The notes under the pieces: generated by a model
The model's input: only the letters and a program-made list of their open reading frames with translations
The model's database searches: none
Told to the model about the DNA's origin: nothing
Translations under genes and position numbers: made by a program
Part shown: positions 5,071 to 6,156 of the stretch, one piece after another
Numbering within the stretch: position 1 is the stretch's first letter
Layout: each line of letters begins with the position of its first letter
Source: an uncultured Bacillaceae bacterium
Lineage (GTDB): Bacteria > Bacillota > Bacilli > Bacillales > Amphibacillaceae
Length of the DNA stretch: 6,156 nt
Direction of reading: 5' to 3'
NCBI GenBank assembly: GCA_945639745.1
Contig: CALZEK010000087.1
Coordinates: 1 to 6,156 of the forward strand

Positions 5071-6156
5071 ATGAGTAAATCTACAAGAAGTTTATTTACA
5101 GAAGAAACAACTAATTTCAGTCCAAATCACTTTAATGATGAAGAAAAGATGATTAAATCAACTGTTAAACAATTTGTTGCAAATCAAGTTTACCCACAAT
5201 TACCAGAAATGGAAGCGCATAACTATGACGTTATTCGTAAGTTATTTACCGAAGCAGGTGACCTAGGATTATTAGGTGCTGATGTAAAAGGTGATTATGG
5301 TGGTATTGAAATGGGCAAAAAAATATCAGGATTAATTGCTGAAGAAATGGGTCATGGTAGCAGCTTTGGTGTTTCATTTAATATTCACACAGGTGTGGGT
5401 GTTTCACCTTATGCTTATTTTGGGACAGAAGAGCATAAACAAGCTTATTTACCTAAATTAGTGTCAGGAGAATATATTGGTGCATATGCTTTAACTGAAC
5501 CAGATGCCGGTTCAGATGCTTTAGCAACAAAAACACAAGCTGTAGAAAAAGATGGTGGTTATGTTTTAAATGGAGAAAAGCAATGGATAACAAACGCACA
5601 CGTAGCGGCAGTGTATGTCGTGTTTGCTAAAACAACAGAAGGTATGACCGCTTTTATAGTTGATCGTCATTTAGATGGTGTATCAGTGGGTGTTGAAGAA
5701 AACAAGTTAGGTATTCAAGGATCGTCTACAGCGACATTAATTTTAGAAGATGTTTTTGTTGAAAAAGATAAAATATTAGGTGAGCCAGGTAAGGGTCATT
5801 ATGTTGCGTTAAACATTCTGAATTTAGCCCGTCTAAAATTAGCATTTTCAAATCTAGGAGCTTCTAAACAAGCCCTTGATACGACAATAAAATATGGTAT
5901 TGAAAGAAAACAATTTAAACAATCTATCATTGAATTTCCAATGATAAAAGAAAAAATAGCTAATATGGGAATTAAAATTTATCAAAGTGAAAGTTCAATT
6001 TATTATACTGCAACATTATTAGACGAACTTGATATTACAGATGAAAATATTTATCAATTATTACCAGACTTTGCAATGGATTGTGCTTTAAATAAAGTTT
6101 CAGCATCAGAAACGTTAGATTATGCTGTAGATGAAGGCTTACAAATTCACGGTGGC
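5071..6156 (+). CDS. fadE: Acyl-CoA dehydrogenase, FadE-like (3' end missing)
   Basis: The first 362 residues of an FAD-dependent acyl-CoA dehydrogenase are present and the frame is still open at the last base. It should oxidise acyl-CoA to trans-2-enoyl-CoA, the substrate of the hydratase two genes upstream, passing electrons to ETF. The flavin/substrate signature AYALTEPDAGSDA is at 138-150, followed by NGEKQWITNA (167-176) and ERKQF (278-282). QIHGG at 358-362 is the start of the second family signature. The catalytic glutamate, in the C-terminal EGT motif of this family, falls beyond the window. The N-terminal layout (FNDEEKMIKSTVKQF, LGLLGADVKGDYGG) resembles Bacillus FadE/YusJ and very-long-chain dehydrogenases of about 590-600 residues rather than short-chain forms of about 380, so roughly 230 residues may be missing. 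Chain-length preference and the symbol are inferred from remembered resemblance. Confidence 0.88.
   Translation, partial: MSKSTRSLFTEETTNFSPNHFNDEEKMIKSTVKQFVANQVYPQLPEMEAHNYDVIRKLFTEAGDLGLLGADVKGDYGGIEMGKKISGLIAEEMGHGSSFGVSFNIHTGVGVSPYAYFGTEEHKQAYLPKLVSGEYIGAYALTEPDAGSDALATKTQAVEKDGGYVLNGEKQWITNAHVAAVYVVFAKTTEGMTAFIVDRHLDGVSVGVEENKLGIQGSSTATLILEDVFVEKDKILGEPGKGHYVALNILNLARLKLAFSNLGASKQALDTTIKYGIERKQFKQSIIEFPMIKEKIANMGIKIYQSESSIYYTATLLDELDITDENIYQLLPDFAMDCALNKVSASETLDYAVDEGLQIHGG

Overview
The window is AT-rich, and all supported genes lie on the + strand. It looks like the chromosome of a low-GC Bacillota, class Bacilli. The succinate dehydrogenase subunits closely resemble the Bacillus type, ribosome-binding sites are strong AGGAGG-like sequences, a CcpA (cre) operator is present, and the two fatty-acid enzymes resemble Bacillus FadB and FadE. 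I do not call a genus. The sigma-54 machinery suggested here argues against lineages that lack rpoN, such as staphylococci. All family assignments come from recalled motifs and sequence resemblance; no search was run.

Region 1 (1-2322): the end of a succinate dehydrogenase operon. sdhA lacks its 5' end, where the FAD-attachment region lies. sdhB is complete and overlaps sdhA by one base (TAATG). A perfect 12-bp hairpin followed by a T run closes the operon.

Region 2 (2288-2471): a dense 184-bp control region. After the terminator come, in order: a large imperfect inverted repeat (2321-2381) made of TGTCTA and TGTATA elements; a near-consensus cre site (2401-2414); a 12-bp perfect palindrome (2411-2422); and a -24/-12 sigma-54 promoter (TTGGCATG-N4-TTGCA, 2421-2437). 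The -24 box also serves as the -35 of a possible sigma-A promoter (TTGGCA-N17-TATAAT). A strong RBS then leads into a GTG start at 2472.

Region 3 (2472-6156): a probable operon of three genes separated by only 28 and 21 bp. It encodes an enoyl-CoA hydratase (FadB-like), a sigma-54 enhancer-binding activator (CBS-PAS-AAA+-Fis HTH), and a long-chain type acyl-CoA dehydrogenase (FadE-like, cut by the window end).

Working model (inference): the activator senses a metabolite through its N-terminal CBS/PAS domains and binds the inverted repeat about 100 bp upstream of the start point. It drives sigma-54 transcription of its own operon for acyl-CoA beta-oxidation, and CcpA shuts the operon down when preferred sugars are present. 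In the Bacillus subtilis model fad genes are repressed by the TetR-type FadR, so sigma-54 activation of a fad-like operon by a regulator encoded inside it is the most interesting feature here. Acyl-CoA dehydrogenase (through ETF) and succinate dehydrogenase both feed electrons to the quinone pool, so the two neighbouring units are metabolically compatible although separately transcribed.
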